Assembly (NCBI GenBank): GCA_009841405.1
Contig: VXLV01000104.1
Location: forward strand, 1-56,372
Direction of reading: 5' to 3'
DNA from: Chloroflexota bacterium
Lineage (GTDB): Bacteria > Chloroflexota > Anaerolineae > Aggregatilineales > Phototrophicaceae
Length of the DNA stretch: 56,372 nt
A program made the position numbers and the translations under genes. Shown here piece by piece: positions 43,687 to 52,174 of the stretch. The notes beneath the pieces are model-generated. The model did not search any database and had not been told where the DNA came from. It saw nothing but the letters and a program-made list of their open reading frames with translations. Within the stretch, counting starts at the first letter, position 1; every line of letters begins with the position of its first letter.

Positions 43687-43825
43687 GGTCTCTCTCTCCT
43701 GGCTGCTTGCGCTGATGACCTCGGATATGATTTCGCCTTCCTGGACTTTCTCTGCGCTCTCTGTAGTTGGCTTTTGGGTTTTGTGGCACGACCTGGTTGC
43801 GCTTGCGCCAATTAGTCTTCGCAAC

Positions 43826-43903
43826 AAAAAACCGCCTGTCGCGGACAGACGGTTGAGTTTGACCTGTGTGACGCCTAGGCGCGCCGCAACAGCCGTCTGT
43901 CCC
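43826..43903 (-). promoter_or_regulatory. Putative transcription attenuator in the metG leader
   Basis: Minus strand. Terminator: arm CCGTCTGTC (43852-43844), loop CGC, arm GACAGGCGG (43840-43832), then TTTTTT (43831-43826); nine pairs with one G-U. Antiterminator: GGACAGACGG (43902-43893) is perfectly complementary to CCGTCTGTCC (43852-43843), the terminator's left arm. The two structures exclude each other. The antiterminator arm lies within the short leader frame. The total distance from the Met codons to this arm is about 15 bases. Confidence 0.6.
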
Positions 43904-43955
43904 TATGGCGCGACGGCATCCGCATAGGCGTGGCCACGATCTGGATACCTCTCAT
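43875..43955 (-). CDS. Putative metG leader peptide (26 aa)
   Basis: ATG 43955 to TAG 43875 encodes 26 residues, MRGIQIVATPMRMPSRHRDR followed by RLLRRA. Codons 11 and 13 are Met. The ATG lies at or next to the predicted transcription start, so it would be leaderless. In-frame GTG 43937 has GAGAGG ten bases upstream and would give a 20-residue peptide that keeps both internal Met codons. The stop lies after the antiterminator arm, so a ribosome finishing the frame would cover that arm, while one stalled at the Met codons would leave it free. No homologues could be checked. Confidence 0.45.
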   Translation of the reverse strand: MRGIQIVATPMRMPSRHRDRRLLRRA

Positions 43956-43961
43956 GGCGCG

Positions 43962-43991
43962 AGTGTAACATGAGAGGCAAATCAGCGTCAA
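43962..43991 (-). promoter_or_regulatory. Promoter of the metG leader transcript
   Basis: Minus strand: -35 TTGACG (43991-43986), 18-base spacer, -10 TACACT (43967-43962). The start would be near 43955, giving a leader of about 270 bases before metG. The -35 is identical to that of the SRP RNA gene. Confidence 0.6.
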
Positions 43992-44071
43992 GCGCTAGCC
44001 AGCCATCCGCCGCCCCGCAGATGCGAATGACCGGTGCATTGGACGCAATCGCTTCACCAAGCGGACAAGAA

Positions 44072-44103
44072 GTCTCTGTGTCCTCTGTGTTCCCTGTGTT
44101 TAA
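44072..44103. repeat. CACAGAG element, right half only
   Basis: TCTCTGTGTCCTCTGTGTTC then CCTGTGTTTAA: the inverse strand of the 9-base motif with no matching left half. Lies between metG's promoter and the gene at 44262. Confidence 0.65.
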
Positions 44104-44195
44104 GAAAATCTGTACCGCGCTCGCTTCGGGAAGCATGTCCGCGGTTTTCGCCATAGCCCGCGATTCATCGTCTGGCGAGCCCTTTTGATGTGCAC

Positions 44196-44201
44196 TATAA
44201 T
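44196..44201 (+). promoter_or_regulatory. -10 element TATAAT upstream of the membrane TPR-like gene
   Basis: Perfect TATAAT 60 bases before TTG 44262. The -35 is weak (CTGGCG at 44172). The flanks (GCAC-TATAAT-GCG) resemble the LysM gene's -10 region (ACAC-TATAAT-GGG). Confidence 0.5.
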
Positions 44202-44261
44202 GCGCGCCGCCTAAGCCGAGGGCAAAGCGTAACCGGCCAGCCTTGAAACGAGACTGGGGCT

Positions 44262-45389
44262 TTGACGAACAAGCAGCCGCAAGTAACCAGCTACCGCCAG
44301 CCACGCAAGCGCGGGCGCGCCGCCAGTTGCCTGATCGGGGCGATGCTCTTGACGACGCTCCTGCTGATAGCAGCGGCGATTGTCATCGTCGCCGCTTATG
44401 CCGGCTGGGGCGCCGGCCTTGAAACCGCGCGCGCCCAGGCCACGGGCACGGCCGCGGTCGATCTGCTACAGCAATGCGAGCGCATTCCCGCCGACCTGGC
44501 CGCGGGCGACTTCGACCGAGCGAAGAAACGCATCGAATCGCTGCGCGCGGTCGTACCGGCGCCTGACTGCTTGCCGCCACTGCTGCCAAGCGCCACAGCC
44601 GCCTATTTGCTGGCGCAACCAACCGTCACGCCGCTCCTCACGCTGACTGCCCCGCCAACGCCGACTGCGCCCGCCCCGACAGCCATGCCGCCCCCGAGCG
44701 AATCCTCGCCGACGCCCTTAGAGGACGCCAGCGGCTTGGACTACGATCTAGCCGCGCTGCTGGCGGAAGCCCGAGCGGACCTCGCGGCGCGCAATTACAC
44801 GGCCGCCATCGATACCCTCGAGGCGATTATCGGCCTCGATGGCAGTTACCAAAGGGAGCAGACGCGCGGCCTGGCGCTGCAAGCGCTATCGGCGCAGGCT
44901 CTGCTGCTCTATCGCAGCGGCAAGCTCTCGGAAGCCATCGTGCTGACCGACCGCGCCGAAGTCTACGGCGACATCGGCGAGCTAAATTACGAACGCTACG
45001 TCGCCGAACAATACTTGACGGGACAGCGCTACAAAACCAGCAACCCAGCCCTGGCCGTGCTCCGCTTCAACGAGATCTATTATCAGCACAACGCGAACTA
45101 CATGAATGGCCAGATCGAGGGCGAATTGCAAGACGCGCTGCGCTACTACGGCGACGCGCTGGCATTCCAGGGCGAGGCCTGCCAGGCCCGGGATCAGTAC
45201 GCCGCCGCGCTGGCGCTCTACCCGAGCTACAGCCCCGTCAGCCGCGGCGAGCTGACCGCCAAGCAGCAGCAGACCGCGCTGGACTGCGGCACGCAGCAGC
45301 CGCCGCCGAGCCAGAACGGCAACGGCCAGCCAGGCGGAACGCCGCAGGCCATCGGCGTCCGCGCGACGCCGGGCGCGCGATCGGGCTAG
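44262..45389 (+). CDS. Membrane-anchored TPR-like protein
   Basis: 375 residues. A basic N-terminus is followed by one membrane helix (LIGAMLLTTLLLIAAAIVIV, about 26-48), then two short helical repeats and a Pro/Thr spacer at about 115-150. A TPR-like region follows (LLAEARADLAARNYTAAIDT, LSAQALLLYRSGKLSEAIVL, YYGDALAFQGEACQARDQYA). The tail is Gln/Gly/Pro-rich and disordered. It probably works outside the membrane as a scaffold; no enzyme motif is seen. Start is TTG with GGGG three bases upstream; no better ATG exists before the membrane helix. Confidence 0.7.
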   Translation: MTNKQPQVTSYRQPRKRGRAASCLIGAMLLTTLLLIAAAIVIVAAYAGWGAGLETARAQATGTAAVDLLQQCERIPADLAAGDFDRAKKRIESLRAVVPAPDCLPPLLPSATAAYLLAQPTVTPLLTLTAPPTPTAPAPTAMPPPSESSPTPLEDASGLDYDLAALLAEARADLAARNYTAAIDTLEAIIGLDGSYQREQTRGLALQALSAQALLLYRSGKLSEAIVLTDRAEVYGDIGELNYERYVAEQYLTGQRYKTSNPALAVLRFNEIYYQHNANYMNGQIEGELQDALRYYGDALAFQGEACQARDQYAAALALYPSYSPVSRGELTAKQQQTALDCGTQQPPPSQNGNGQPGGTPQAIGVRATPGARSG

Positions 45390-45405
45390 GATCGCCGCCG
45401 CGCTC

Positions 45406-46569
45406 TCAGCCGCCCAAACGCTCCACGATCGTCGCGGTCGCCATGCCGCCGCCGCAGCACATCGTCTGCAAACCGTAGCGCCCGCCGGTCGTCTCGAGCG
45501 CGTTAATCAGCGCGGTCATCAAGCGCGCGCCGGACGCGCCCAGCGGATGCCCCAGCGCGATCGCGCCGCCGTGGATATTCACCTTGTCCATATCGCCGCC
45601 GGTGTCCCGCTCCCAAATCCGCGGTACCGAGGCGAAGGCTTCGTTCACTTCGAAGACGTCAATCTCATCCAGGGCCAGGCCGGCGCGCCGCAGCGCTTTC
45701 TCGGTAGCGCCGATGGGCCCCGTCAGCATCAAATGCGGGTCGCTGCCGACTGTGACCGCCGCGATGACGCGCGCGCGCGACCGCAGCCCAAGCGCTTTGG
45801 CATGGTCCGCTGTCGTGACCAAAACCGCAGCCGCTCCATCGCTGATCTGGCTGCTGTTGCCGGCAGTGGTGACCCCGTCAGGCGTGAATACTGGCGCCAG
45901 CGCCGCCATCTTCTCCAGCGTGGTCGACGAACGAATGCCCTGGTCGCGCTCCACAGTGAAGAGGCTGCCGTCGTCATCCACGCCTTGAATTGGAGCGATC
46001 TCCCGGCGCAGCACGCCGGCTTCGGCGGCTTGCCAGGCGCGGCGATGGCTACCCAAACTCAGCTCATCCATATCCGCGCGCGTGATGCCCCACTTGGCCG
46101 CGATCTTGTCCGAGGCGATTCCCTGCGGGATCATGTTGTAGGCTTCCATAATCTTGTCCGTGAAGGGCAGCGCGCCTCTATCTCCCAGGCTGGAACCCAT
46201 CGGCACGCGCGTCATGCTCTCCACGCCGCCGGCGATTACCGCGACCGCCTGTGACGCCGCGACCATGGCCGCGGCCAGGTGAATCGCTTGCTGGCTGCTG
46301 CCACACTGGAAGTCGACGCTCGTCGCCGGCACGTCAATCGGCAGCTCGGCATCCAAGACGACATTGCGCGCGATATTCATGGTCTGCTCCGCCACCTGGC
46401 TGACACAGCCGAAAACGACATGATCGATGCCGCGGCCGTCCAGACCGGCGCGTTCAAGCAGGGCCGCGACGACATGCGAACCCAGCTTGACCGGATGCTG
46501 CTCCCGCAGCCAGCCATTGCGCTTGCCCAGGGGCGTGCGGATGGCATCGACAATGACGACCTCATTCAT
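45406..46569 (-). CDS. Acetyl-CoA acetyltransferase (thiolase)
   Basis: 387 residues. The acyl cysteine is C89 in VDFQCGSSQQA, the histidine is in LGHPLGASGAR and the second active cysteine is in QTMCCGGGMATA near the end. N-terminal VIVDAIRTPLGKRNG is typical. Thiolases join or cleave acetyl-CoA units; this form could serve beta-oxidation or the start of the acetoacetyl-CoA pathway. No other fatty-acid gene is adjacent. It converges on the TPR-like gene (16 bases between stops). Confidence 0.93.
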   Translation of the reverse strand: MNEVVIVDAIRTPLGKRNGWLREQHPVKLGSHVVAALLERAGLDGRGIDHVVFGCVSQVAEQTMNIARNVVLDAELPIDVPATSVDFQCGSSQQAIHLAAAMVAASQAVAVIAGGVESMTRVPMGSSLGDRGALPFTDKIMEAYNMIPQGIASDKIAAKWGITRADMDELSLGSHRRAWQAAEAGVLRREIAPIQGVDDDGSLFTVERDQGIRSSTTLEKMAALAPVFTPDGVTTAGNSSQISDGAAAVLVTTADHAKALGLRSRARVIAAVTVGSDPHLMLTGPIGATEKALRRAGLALDEIDVFEVNEAFASVPRIWERDTGGDMDKVNIHGGAIALGHPLGASGARLMTALINALETTGGRYGLQTMCCGGGMATATIVERLGG

Positions 46570-46978
46570 GGCGAGTTCTCCTCAACCGGCACAACTGCAA
46601 TATACCAGAAAGCGCCAGGAACTGACTACGGGTCGCTAGCAGGCGGGTAAATCAGAGCGCAAATGAATCGGGGCACAGCGAATCTGAAATGAAGATTTCG
46701 CTAGCGAATTGCGGCAAGGGCGCGCAACAAGTAATTCCGCTTGAGTAACGCGAATCCGGCAACAATGAAAGTGAATGCGCGTTTGCCATCAATGTAGCTG
46801 TGTGAAGAAGCGCGCGCCGAGGAGTCAGTATAGTTTCGGCGCCGGTTCAGCGGATGCTGCCACCCGCTTCATGACTAACTTTTGCTGCCAAAATAACTTC
46901 TGAAGGCTTTACTCGGTGTCCTCTTTTTTCCTCGGTGACCTCGGTGGTAATCTTCTTCTGTGACTCGCTTCATGTCTA
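46570..46978. other. Intergenic region without a recognised gene
   Basis: Holds a right-half CACAGAG element at 46911-46950 (CTCGGTGTCC to CTCGGTGGTAA), in which each motif reads CTCGGTG, a diverged form. Otherwise moderately AT-rich sequence in which no RNA, frame or clear promoter was recognised. It includes the thiolase upstream region. Confidence 0.5.
46911..46950. repeat. CACAGAG element, diverged right half
   Basis: Three CTCGGTG-type motifs ending GGTGGTAA, the inverse-strand end of the family, with no left end. Confidence 0.5.
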
Positions 46979-47419
46979 TTAAATCGGCGGCTGCGGCGAC
47001 GCCAAGGTCTCCGCTTCCGACTCATAGCCCAGTTGACGCAGGGCCAGCACAGCCGCGTCGCGCGTCTTGTCGCGGCTGCTATCGGCGAAATCCAGCAGCG
47101 CGTCAACGGCGCGCCTGTCGCCAATTTTGCCCAAAGCCTGCGCGGCATTATAGGGCGTGAGGAATCCGGGCGCTTCCAGCGCGCGGATCAAATGGGGCAC
47201 GGCGCGGTCGTCCTTGAGCTTGCCCAGCATCAGCGCGGCGCGTCCGCGAACAATTAGATCTTCCTGGCTGTTGTCCACGATGCTGATCAGCGTGCGCACC
47301 GCCTGGTCGCCGCCGACCATGCCCAATTTCATCACTGCCGTGCGCCGCCGGTCTTTGTTGACGTCCCGTAATTCGGAGAGGATGGTTCGTACTTTGCTGT
47401 CATTATTCGAGTCAGCCAT
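46979..47419 (-). CDS. HEAT-repeat protein
   Basis: 146 residues made of about four PBS-lyase-type HEAT repeats: LRDVNKDRRRTAVMKLGMVG, LIVRGRAALMLGKLKDDRAV, GFLTPYNAAQALGKIGDRRA and SRDKTRDAAVLALRQLGYE. Such short HEAT proteins serve as scaffolds or, in phycobilin systems, as lyases; no bilin pathway is nearby. GGCGGAGG stands just before the ATG. It lies upstream of the thiolase in the same direction, 409 bases apart, so probably a separate transcript. Confidence 0.85.
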   Translation of the reverse strand: MADSNNDSKVRTILSELRDVNKDRRRTAVMKLGMVGGDQAVRTLISIVDNSQEDLIVRGRAALMLGKLKDDRAVPHLIRALEAPGFLTPYNAAQALGKIGDRRAVDALLDFADSSRDKTRDAAVLALRQLGYESEAETLASPQPPI

Positions 47420-47640
47420 CGGCCTCCGCCTTTCGACCAGGTATCGTCTTCAATGAAATCCACCGACTACACGCGCATACTCAGCCTGGCCTGCCCGGTT
47501 ACCATTTTATCGCGTCTCGCGCCAAACACCCAGCGCCGGACGGCGAGTATGCCACCGTAAAACGATTGCGACTCTTCTACGCCGCAGTATAGCTTGCCGC
47601 CTAGGAAACGGCGAGCGTACTTTGTGCAGCTTGCCCAGAA

Positions 47641-48330
47641 TCATCCGGCGCTGACAAGCAGCCGGCCGTCGTGAATCTGACAGACGCGATCGGCGCTATT
47701 GCCGATTTCCGGGCTGTGCGTGGCCATGACCAGGGTCTTGCCCGCGCCGCATGTCAGCCGCAGCAGCAGACGCAAGACCTGGGCGCCGGTCTCCTCGTCC
47801 AGGTTGCCGGTCGGCTCGTCGGCGAAGACGATGGCCGGCTCGTGCAACAGGGCGCGGGCGATGGCGACGCGCTGCTGTTCGCCGCCGCTCAGCTTGTCCG
47901 GGAAGGAATCCGCGCGAGACGCAAGGCCGACTCGCCCCAGCAACTCGAGCGCGCGCGGTTCAACCCCTTGCCGGCGGGCGCCGCCCAACTCCTTTGGCAA
48001 CGTGACATTCTCCAAGACGGTCAAGGTTGGGATGAGGTTGAAGAATTGAAAGACGATGCCGATGCGCTCGCGCCGGAAGAGCGTCAGCCGCGTATCGCTG
48101 AGCGCGGTGATATCCGTGCCGTCGACGACGATGCTGCCGCGGTCAGGCTTGTCAATGCCGCTGAGCAAGTTCAGCAAGGTGCTTTTGCCGCTGCCGCTGG
48201 CGCCCAACAGCGCCAGGAATTCGCCCGGGCGGATGTCTAGATTGACGCCATCCAGCACGCGCAAGGCACGGTCGCCTTCGCTGTAAGTCTTGAGCAGATC
48301 GCGTATCTGCACCACCGGCGCTTGCTTCAT
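47641..48330 (-). CDS. ABC transporter ATPase (LolD/MacB type)
   Basis: 229 residues from ATG 48330. Walker [14 protein letters not shown]-loop [17 protein letters not shown], signature [15 protein letters not shown], Walker [16 protein letters not shown] and the H-loop LVMATHS are all intact. The [14 protein letters not shown] style marks the LolD/MacB/FtsE branch, whose partners are FtsX-type permeases. The adjacent genes encode no permease; the double FtsX protein at 6591 is a possible partner 38 kb away. In-frame ATG 48396 is an alternative start. Confidence 0.92.
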   Translation of the reverse strand: MKQAPVVQIRDLLKTYSEGDRALRVLDGVNLDIRPGEFLALLGASGSGKSTLLNLLSGIDKPDRGSIVVDGTDITALSDTRLTLFRRERIGIVFQFFNLIPTLTVLENVTLPKELGGARRQGVEPRALELLGRVGLASRADSFPDKLSGGEQQRVAIARALLHEPAIVFADEPTGNLDEETGAQVLRLLLRLTCGAGKTLVMATHSPEIGNSADRVCQIHDGRLLVSAG

Positions 48331-48470
48331 GGCAGGCGCGCATTCCGCGCCAACGCCGGGCCGGCGATGGATTGACAGCGCTCGCTCCTCATGCATAAAG
48401 CCTATCGGAAAGCGCAAGTAGCGGGTAGTGTGTCTTTACGTTTTTCCGGGCAACGGCGCCGCGGATGCGA

Positions 48471-48476
48471 TACAAT
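48471..48476 (+). promoter_or_regulatory. -10 element TACAAT upstream of the SH3/CARDB gene
   Basis: GA-TACAAT-AG about 100 bases before ATG 48576. -35 unclear. A second AT-rich stretch (ATCATAGTATCATGG, 48518-48532) also lies before the gene. Confidence 0.4.
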
Positions 48477-48575
48477 AGAAATCTGATGGGCAGGGTTTAG
48501 TCTTTCAACATATCATAGTATCATGGTGAAAAGAGCAGTTGCGCCATCGCGGCGCATGTTTCAGGAGGCTAGGCA

Positions 48576-49829
48576 ATGAAACGCATTCAATGGCTAATCT
48601 TGCTCGTGATTTCGGCGCTGCTGCTGATACCCGCCGCCCAGGGGCAGGACGATGGCAGCATCATAACGCCGGCAGACCCGGGCATGGTGAATCCGCAAGT
48701 CAACATAACTTTTCCGCCCGCAGTATACGTCGTTAGCGGCAGCGTGGATGTTCGCGGCACGGTCGCTCTGCCTGAACTCAGCAACTTCTTCATCGAGTTC
48801 CGTCCCCTGGCGCTGGACGCGGACGCGGGCGACGAAGAAACCGATAGACAATGGTTCCCGGCCACCTTACCGCGGATTACTGCCGTGACCGACGATATCC
48901 TGGGTACCTGGAATACAATAACGCAACTCGACGGCTTGTATGAATTGCGCCTTGCCGTCAACCCCAATAGCGAGACGCCAACCTACTTCCGCGTCAGCCC
49001 GATTCGAATCGAGAATAATCCGCCCTCCTTCGTCGCGGCCGAGCAGGCGGCAATGGTTGACGAACCCATGACGGAAGAGGAACCGGTCGCGGAAGAAGCA
49101 GCCGAAGAGGCCGTTTCCGAGACGGAGCCCGAGGCAACAGAGCCCGAAGCAACGGCGACGCACGATCCAAGGCCGCGCGTCACCGCCCTGGTCAACAGCA
49201 ACGTGCGCAACGGCGATTCAATTCTATATACGATTATCGGCGGATTGCGTGAAGGCGAGTCAGCCCTGATCAAGGGCCTCAGCAGCTACAACACCGGCTG
49301 GTTCTATATTGAACTGCCTAGCGGCCGCAGCGGCTTCATCCATCCCAACATCGTGCGTGCCGAGGGCGATCTCACAAACCTCGCGCGCATCAACCCGCCG
49401 CCGCTGCCGCCCACGCCGATTCCCGTCCCGACGGCTGTGCCCGTTGCGCCGGCCGCGCCAAGCAACGGCGCCAACCTGATTATGCGCGATATCGTCATTG
49501 ACCCGCATCCGGCGACCTGCCGAGTGGGATACAGCATCCATGTCACGGTGGCCAACATCGGCAACGGCGCGGCCTTGAGTGGCGGCATAATCCGCGTTAC
49601 GGATCTGGTCCAGGGCGAGCCACAACGCGAACGCACCAACATCGGTTTCGGACCCTTGGCGGCCGGCGGATCCCAGCGGATTAATGGCTTTCTGACGCCG
49701 CAGGTACACGTTGACAGGTTGCACAACATCAACTTTGAACTCGATTACGGCAATCAGATCATCGAGACCAATGAGAACGATAATCTCCACGCGGAGGCGC
49801 CCTACATCCTGCAGAAAGGCAACTGCTAA
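48576..49829 (+). CDS. Exported SH3/CARDB domain protein
   Basis: 417 residues. Signal sequence MKRIQWLILLVISALLLIPA ends AAQGQ. A beta-sandwich of about 90 residues follows (ITFPPAVYVVSGSVDVRGTV), then an acidic Glu-rich linker (about 165-200). A bacterial SH3 domain (about 205-265, VNSNVRNGDSILYTIIGGLR, WFYIELPSGRSGFIHPNIV), a Pro-rich linker and a C-terminal CARDB-like adhesion domain (IVIDPHPATCRVGYSIHVTV, LTPQVHVDRLHNINFELDYG, ETNENDN) complete it. It should lie outside the membrane, likely contacting cell wall or surface polymer. GGAGG ten bases before the ATG. Confidence 0.85.
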   Translation: MKRIQWLILLVISALLLIPAAQGQDDGSIITPADPGMVNPQVNITFPPAVYVVSGSVDVRGTVALPELSNFFIEFRPLALDADAGDEETDRQWFPATLPRITAVTDDILGTWNTITQLDGLYELRLAVNPNSETPTYFRVSPIRIENNPPSFVAAEQAAMVDEPMTEEEPVAEEAAEEAVSETEPEATEPEATATHDPRPRVTALVNSNVRNGDSILYTIIGGLREGESALIKGLSSYNTGWFYIELPSGRSGFIHPNIVRAEGDLTNLARINPPPLPPTPIPVPTAVPVAPAAPSNGANLIMRDIVIDPHPATCRVGYSIHVTVANIGNGAALSGGIIRVTDLVQGEPQRERTNIGFGPLAAGGSQRINGFLTPQVHVDRLHNINFELDYGNQIIETNENDNLHAEAPYILQKGNC

Positions 49830-49858
49830 ACAGCGATTTCAGCGCCGGGGCGGGGCGC

Positions 49859-50584
49859 TCAGCCTCGCTCCACCGCTTCTCTCCGCAGCACCGTATAACG
49901 ATTCAAGCCGCCGTCCGCGCGGTAGTCGGCGATGACCGTCAAGCCGGACGCCGCAATCAGCGAGGCGTGTTCGTCATCGTCGATGTAGTGACAATAGCGC
50001 AAGGCGCGCTCGCCCCGCCGCCAATCCAGCAGGTAATCGTGGCGCTCCACAGCGATATCGTCCGGCCAGGGCAGGATGCGCCGGCGAAAACGCTCCTGCT
50101 CGTAAAAGCGCCAGGCCGCCAGCGCCAGCCAGCCACCCGGCGCGACGCAAGCCGCCGCCGCCCGCAGCAGCTCCCGCCGCCGCTCACTGCCCGGCACATG
50201 ATGCAGCAGGCCGAATAGCGCCACCAACTGCGCCGAACGCGCCGGCAGCGACCCCAAGATCACGTCTTGCTCGATTAGCTCCAGCTTGACGCGCGCCGGC
50301 TGGCAACGCGCGTAAGTCAGCAATTCGGCGTTGCTGTCGACGCCAATATACGTGAACGCGCCCGCCTGCCGCTCGGCCAGGAAGCGCGCCAGCCGCCCGT
50401 TGCCGCAGCCGATATCCAGCACCGACTGTAGCGGCAAGTCGACGACGGCAAGCATCCGCTCCCAGCCCGGCCAGGCCTTTTGCCGCGAGGCGTCAAAGTC
50501 CGCCGCCGTCCGGCAATAGAACTCGCGATTGATCTGATTCAGCCGGCCTTGCGTTTCGCTGTCCATGCGCATAGTCCTGGTCAT
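49859..50584 (-). CDS. SAM-dependent methyltransferase
   Basis: 241 residues from ATG 50584 (in-frame ATGs at 50572 and 50566; 50566 has AGGA eight bases upstream). Class I fold with the SAM motif VLDIGCGNGRLARFLAER, motif II VDSNAELL, and SAQLVALFGLLHHVPG before the acidic loop. YCRTAADFDASRQKAWPGWE precedes the fold, as in ubiE/tRNA-type methyltransferases of the tRNA uridine (AlkBH8-like) group. Substrate is not determined. It lies convergent with the SH3/CARDB gene. Confidence 0.85.
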   Translation of the reverse strand: MTRTMRMDSETQGRLNQINREFYCRTAADFDASRQKAWPGWERMLAVVDLPLQSVLDIGCGNGRLARFLAERQAGAFTYIGVDSNAELLTYARCQPARVKLELIEQDVILGSLPARSAQLVALFGLLHHVPGSERRRELLRAAAACVAPGGWLALAAWRFYEQERFRRRILPWPDDIAVERHDYLLDWRRGERALRYCHYIDDDEHASLIAASGLTVIADYRADGGLNRYTVLRREAVERG

Positions 50585-50641
50585 AATAATTCCAGATTTG
50601 TGACGAGAATTTCGCTGGATACTCCTTTTAGGACGTCGGGT

Positions 50642-50707
50642 CACCCTTCCCTGATGATTCGGATGCCTGCCATAGAGATGGCAGGACAGGGCCGGGGATG
50701 GGGTAGA
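50642..50707. repeat. ATAGAGAT hairpin repeat
   Basis: GATGATTCGGATG precedes stem CCTGCC (50666-50671), loop ATAGAGAT, stem GGCAGG (50680-50685), then ACAGGGCCGGGG. Outer CCCTG and CAGGG also pair. It lies upstream of the methyltransferase gene. Confidence 0.7.
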
Positions 50708-50844
50708 GAAAGCGTGAACCGCTCAGGTAAGAACGCGCTATCGATTGCCGTCTGAACTATTGTAAAGAGACCGCAACCCCGCCGCGTATCCTGCGTTTCA
50801 ACGCGTATGCGCGACTCGAGTTTTTCCTTTTCGCGCAACTAATA

Positions 50845-50853
50845 TGTTATAGT
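50845..50853 (+). promoter_or_regulatory. Extended -10 promoter upstream of the ParB-like gene
   Basis: TGT-TATAGT at 50845-50853 with AT-rich flank (CTAATATGTTATAGTG). No convincing -35. The leader would be about 180 bases, long enough for further control, but no riboswitch fold was recognised. Confidence 0.55.
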
Positions 50854-51036
50854 GTGACCAAGCCTTGCCGATATTGCCAGGAGCATATCGCTTCTAGGGA
50901 GTGGAACCGGCGATATCGAGCGTATTCGTTGATTAACAGGGCGTATGCCTATTACAAGAATCCGCCAGCTAAACGCTAACGACTCGTACTGCTGGCGGCA
51001 ACCAACGCGAATGCGCGATACACAAGAGGGAAGGCG

Positions 51037-52062
51037 ATGGCAGAGGATCAGAATTTCCGCAATTACTACAACGAGGGCCGCAGCAAGTTCCAGGCCATTC
51101 AGAACAAAGTGTTCTGGAAAGAGCTATTGAGCCACCTGCGCGGCCGGCACGACGAATTGATGAGTTTCGACGAGATTCGCAGCCGGCTGCACCTGCACGA
51201 AGAACATTACGAAGGCGTGCGCGATGTGCCGCTGGACCATATCGTAGGCAGCGTCGGCCGCTACAAAGACTTCAATTCGCAGTTCTTGCCCAAGCGCGGC
51301 AATATGCGCGAACGCTGGAGCCGCGTCTACGCGCTGGCGAACAGCATGGAAGGGCCGCCGCCTATTGAGCTGTACAAAGTGGGCGACGCCTACTTTGTGC
51401 GCGATGGCAATCACCGCGTTTCAGTCGCGCGGGAACTGGGCGCCAAGACCATCCAGGCGCACGTGGTCGAGCTGCCGACGACCGTTCCCCTGCGCCCGGG
51501 CATGAGCGCGCAAGAGCTGCAATCGGCCGAAGCCTACGCCAATTTTCTGGACGAGACCGGCCTGTCCCGCGCCGTGCCCAATCACGAATCGATCGAGCTG
51601 TCCGTGCCTTCGCGCTACCACGAGCTGATGGGGCATATCTTTCTGCATCAGCGGGTGATGGAGCGGCTCGAGGGCCGCGCGCTGACCACCGAAAAAGCCA
51701 CGGCCGACTGGTATCACACCATCTACAAGCCCGCCATCGACCTGATCCGCAAGTATGCCGTGCTTGACTTGGCCAAAGGCCGCAAGACGCCGCGCACCGA
51801 AGGCGATCTCTTCCTCTGGCTGATGCTGAATCTGCTGGACCTGCGACATCAGTACGGCGACGAAGCGCCCGTCAAATCATTCAGCGGCGCCATCAAATCC
51901 TACCTGGAAGTCGAACACGCGCAGGTGCCGGAAGCGCTCGAGCGCGAGAACGACAGCACCGTGATGCTCACGCGGACGCAAGCCATGAAACACGTGCGCG
52001 AGAAGCGCGAACAGCAGCGGGACGAAGAAGACCCCTCCGCCACCGACGCTCTAATATCCTGA
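51037..52062 (+). CDS. ParB/sulfiredoxin-fold protein, function unknown
   Basis: 341 residues. About residues 60-150 look ParB-like: VPLDHIVGSVGRYKDFNSQF, then IELYKVGDAYFVRDGNHRVSV, where DGNHR corresponds to the nucleotide-binding DGHHR-type motif of ParB/sulfiredoxin proteins. The C-terminal half is helical (RYHELMGHIFLHQRVMERLE, DLFLWLMLNLLDLRHQYGDE) and ends in a charged tail. It may be a nucleotide-binding regulator; no DNA-binding HTH is evident and no parA is adjacent. GAGGG eleven bases before the ATG. Confidence 0.7.
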   Translation: MAEDQNFRNYYNEGRSKFQAIQNKVFWKELLSHLRGRHDELMSFDEIRSRLHLHEEHYEGVRDVPLDHIVGSVGRYKDFNSQFLPKRGNMRERWSRVYALANSMEGPPPIELYKVGDAYFVRDGNHRVSVARELGAKTIQAHVVELPTTVPLRPGMSAQELQSAEAYANFLDETGLSRAVPNHESIELSVPSRYHELMGHIFLHQRVMERLEGRALTTEKATADWYHTIYKPAIDLIRKYAVLDLAKGRKTPRTEGDLFLWLMLNLLDLRHQYGDEAPVKSFSGAIKSYLEVEHAQVPEALERENDSTVMLTRTQAMKHVREKREQQRDEEDPSATDALIS

Positions 52063-52100
52063 AGGACGCGCCTTGACTGCGCGTTCGCTCGGATTTGCCT

Positions 52101-52166
52101 CCCCCTCCCTGGCTTGCCGGATGCTCCTCATAGAGATGAGGAGACCGGGCCAGGGGATAGGGTAAA
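52101..52166. repeat. ATAGAGAT hairpin repeat
   Basis: Stem CTCCTC (52124-52129), loop ATAGAGAT, stem GAGGAG (52138-52143), within an outer stem CCCTGGC/GCCAGGG. It lies between the convergent ParB-like and response-regulator genes. Confidence 0.72.
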
Positions 52167-52174
52167 CGCGGCGC

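Noticed and set aside
43687..43960. T-box riboswitch upstream of metG
   Set aside because: No AGGGTGGNACCGCG-like T-box sequence or stem I motifs; the structure looks like a peptide-type attenuator instead.
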